Positions 62,756 through 64,000 of a stretch of DNA of 64,000 nucleotides are shown here, one piece after another. The notes beneath the pieces were generated by a model. That model saw only the letters and a list, made by a program, of their open reading frames with translations. It did no database searches and was not told the DNA's origin. The stretch's first letter is position 1; each line of letters opens with the position of its first letter. This DNA is from Cellulophaga sp. RHA19 (GTDB lineage Bacteria > Bacteroidota > Bacteroidia > Flavobacteriales > Flavobacteriaceae). The translations under genes were made by a program, and so were the position numbers. Where the stretch lies: positions 2,859,001 to 2,923,000 of the forward strand of contig NZ_PHUL01000001.1 of NCBI RefSeq assembly GCF_002813425.1. The letters are read 5' to 3'.

Positions 62756-63724
62756 TTATTTACGCTCAAACCTTTGTAATAAAACAGCAAATATGATAAT
62801 ACCACCTTTAACTACTTGTTGTGGGTAAGATGGCACATTTAATAAGTTTAAAATATTACCTATAAGTCCTAAAATTAGCACTCCCATTAAAGTATTAATA
62901 GCAGTTCCTTTACCACCATTTAAACTGGCACCACCAATAACTACAGCAGCAATAGCATCTAACTCCCAAGACATTCCCATATTAGGAGAACCTAAGTTTG
63001 TTCTAGAAGCTACAATTATAGCAGCTGTTGCTGCCAATGTGCCAGAAATAGCATATACTAAAAACTTATATTTATTAACCTTAATCCCAGAAAGCCTAGA
63101 AGCTTCTTCGTTACTACCTATAGCAATAATTAATCTACCAAAAACATTATACCTAAGCATAACCATAGTAATACCAACTATAACAAAAAATACAATTGCA
63201 ATATTAGGAACACCCAAGGTAGAGTTGTTTGCAAAATTAGACATATATAGCCCTCCATAGGTTTTAAAAGTTACAGGAGAACCCTTAGAGTAAATAAAAC
63301 CTAAACCACGAGCAATTGTCATTAATGCCAATGTTGCTACAAAGGGTGCCATTTTTTGATAAGCAACTAAATAACCTGAAATACTACCTAAACCAAAACC
63401 AATGGCAAGTGTCATTAAAATTGCTAATGGTAAAGCAAAAATATTAACTAAAATGGCAAATGTTACTGCAAGTAATGCTACCATAGAGCCTACAGAAAGG
63501 TCTATACCGCCAGTTAAAATTACTATAAGCATACCAATGCTTATAATTCCTATTCCAGATACTTGTTTTAATAAGTTAGATAAATTTACCGATGTAAAAA
63601 ACACATCTGAAATTAGTGCCGAAAATAGCACCAATAATAAAAAAATAAATACTGTATTATATTTTACTAAAAACTTAAGAACACCACCTGGGCTGCTTAA
63701 TTGCTCTTTTAATGTGATAGCCAT
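62756..63724 (-). CDS. RbsC-like sugar/polyol ABC permease
   Basis: Inner-membrane permease of 322 residues with about 8-10 helices (BPD_transp_2 family). The loop GIDLSVGSMVALLAVTFA (about 72-90) and LGSPNMGMSWELDAIAAVVIGGASLNGGKG (about 237-265) are typical of ribose-type CUT2 permeases; the second segment is the EAA-like loop that contacts the ATPase. It is followed by the mannitol dehydrogenase gene and preceded by the ATPase gene 18 nt upstream, so the transporter most likely takes up mannitol or a related polyol. Confidence 0.93.
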   Translation of the reverse strand: MAITLKEQLSSPGGVLKFLVKYNTVFIFLLLVLFSALISDVFFTSVNLSNLLKQVSGIGIISIGMLIVILTGGIDLSVGSMVALLAVTFAILVNIFALPLAILMTLAIGFGLGSISGYLVAYQKMAPFVATLALMTIARGLGFIYSKGSPVTFKTYGGLYMSNFANNSTLGVPNIAIVFFVIVGITMVMLRYNVFGRLIIAIGSNEEASRLSGIKVNKYKFLVYAISGTLAATAAIIVASRTNLGSPNMGMSWELDAIAAVVIGGASLNGGKGTAINTLMGVLILGLIGNILNLLNVPSYPQQVVKGGIIIFAVLLQRFERK

Positions 63725-63742
63725 AATGTTGGTTTTATATTA

Positions 63743-64000
63743 TTAATTAGTTTGTTTTAATGGTTCTCCTATAGAGTAACGTAGAATGTTTTCTTCAGAA
63801 AATTGATGCTTTTGTAGCTCTCCATAAATTGTTCCTTGGTGCATTACCAAAATACGGTCTGTAATTCCCATAATTTCGGGCATATCAGAAGATATAACTA
63901 CAACACCAACTCCTTTTTTAGCAACTTCATTTATAAGCTTGTAAATTTCAATTTTAGCACCAACATCTACACCTCTTGTTGGCTCGTCTATAAAAATTAC
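63743..64000 (-). CDS. RbsA-like sugar ABC ATPase, C-terminal part (runs off window)
   Basis: Partial gene: 85 residues remain, ending at a TAA at 63743-63745. It shows IDEPTRGVDVGAKIEIYKLINE (Walker B Asp-Glu and the D-loop) and the switch region VVVISSDMPEIMGITDRILVMHQG. GVDVGAK and SSDMPE identify the second domain of double-length CUT2 ATPases such as RbsA/XylG. In such proteins the second ATPase domain carries Ser-Ser in place of the usual switch His, as seen here. The N-terminal domain, the substrate-binding protein and the operon promoter lie beyond 64000. Confidence 0.9.
   Translation of the reverse strand, partial: VIFIDEPTRGVDVGAKIEIYKLINEVAKKGVGVVVISSDMPEIMGITDRILVMHQGTIYGELQKHQFSEENILRYSIGEPLKQTN

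Overview
This is an AT-rich window from a member of the Bacteroidota, most likely a marine, macroalga-associated flavobacterium of the Zobellia/Cellulophaga/Maribacter type. The signs are a SusC/SusD pair, outer-membrane beta-barrel receptors, a short primary sigma factor, fused alpha/beta E1 dehydrogenase, promoters of the TTTG-N19-TAnnTTTG type, little visible Shine-Dalgarno sequence, and several genes that can only start at TTG. The genus is inferred from gene content, not proven. I see no tRNA, rRNA, CRISPR array, prophage or intact insertion sequence.

Layout. (1) 1-3.9 kb: copper/heavy-metal efflux genes: the end of a P1B ATPase, a DUF305 membrane protein, an RND adaptor with metal-binding domains, and an HMA lipoprotein. 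(2) 3.9-12.9 kb: an envelope and lipid-remodelling block: a beta-barrel receptor, a DUF347 membrane protein, a PepSY-like protein, a frameshifted PAP2 phosphatase, a diacylglycerol-kinase-like lipid kinase, an LtaS-like sulfatase-fold transferase, a second PAP2 phosphatase and an HD protein. All six promoters in this block share one architecture: two CTTTAG-like half-sites exactly 11 bp apart, the proximal one starting exactly 16 nt before a TAnnTTTR -7 box. This defines a compact regulon resembling PmrA/PhoB-type response-regulator sites. (3) 13.2-30.4 kb: one long minus-strand operon: SusC, SusD, an FG-GAP/UnbV lipoprotein, a cytoplasmic GH36 alpha-galactosidase, a sodium:solute symporter, a fused glycerol kinase-glycerol-3-phosphate dehydrogenase and a vanadium haloperoxidase, with a GntR/sugar-binding regulator upstream. 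Alpha-galactosidase plus complete glycerol catabolism points to an alpha-galactosyl-glycerol, most naturally floridoside, the osmolyte of red algae.

(4) 31-46.2 kb: mostly housekeeping genes: ribosome hibernation factor, branched-chain 2-oxoacid dehydrogenase E1, 2OG oxygenase, SUI1-like factor, DUF1835 protein, nucleoside phosphorylase with a cytoplasmic periplasmic-binding-fold protein, uracil-DNA glycosylase, YfcC-type carrier, deaminase, cold-shock protein, Crp-like regulator, fatty acid desaturase and the primary sigma factor. (5) 46.3-53.6 kb: a MacAB-TolC-type efflux operon ending in a LytS/LytTR two-component pair. (6) 53.9-59.0 kb: a TetR-controlled tripartite export operon whose ABC protein has a degenerate nucleotide-binding domain. 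(7) 59.1-60.3 kb: an Mpo1-like membrane protein and a second TetR regulator with a near-perfect operator. (8) 60.4-64 kb: a polyol locus running off the end of the window: an RbsA/RbsC-like ABC transporter, mannitol-2-dehydrogenase-family enzyme and fructokinase, which together take mannitol to fructose 6-phosphate.

With floridoside (red algae) and mannitol (brown algae) both plausible substrates, the window fits a bacterium living on seaweed exudates. Starts were moved from the longest open frame where a signal peptide, promoter or hairpin argued for it; these cases are explained entry by entry. No database search was possible, so family names rest on motifs read by eye.
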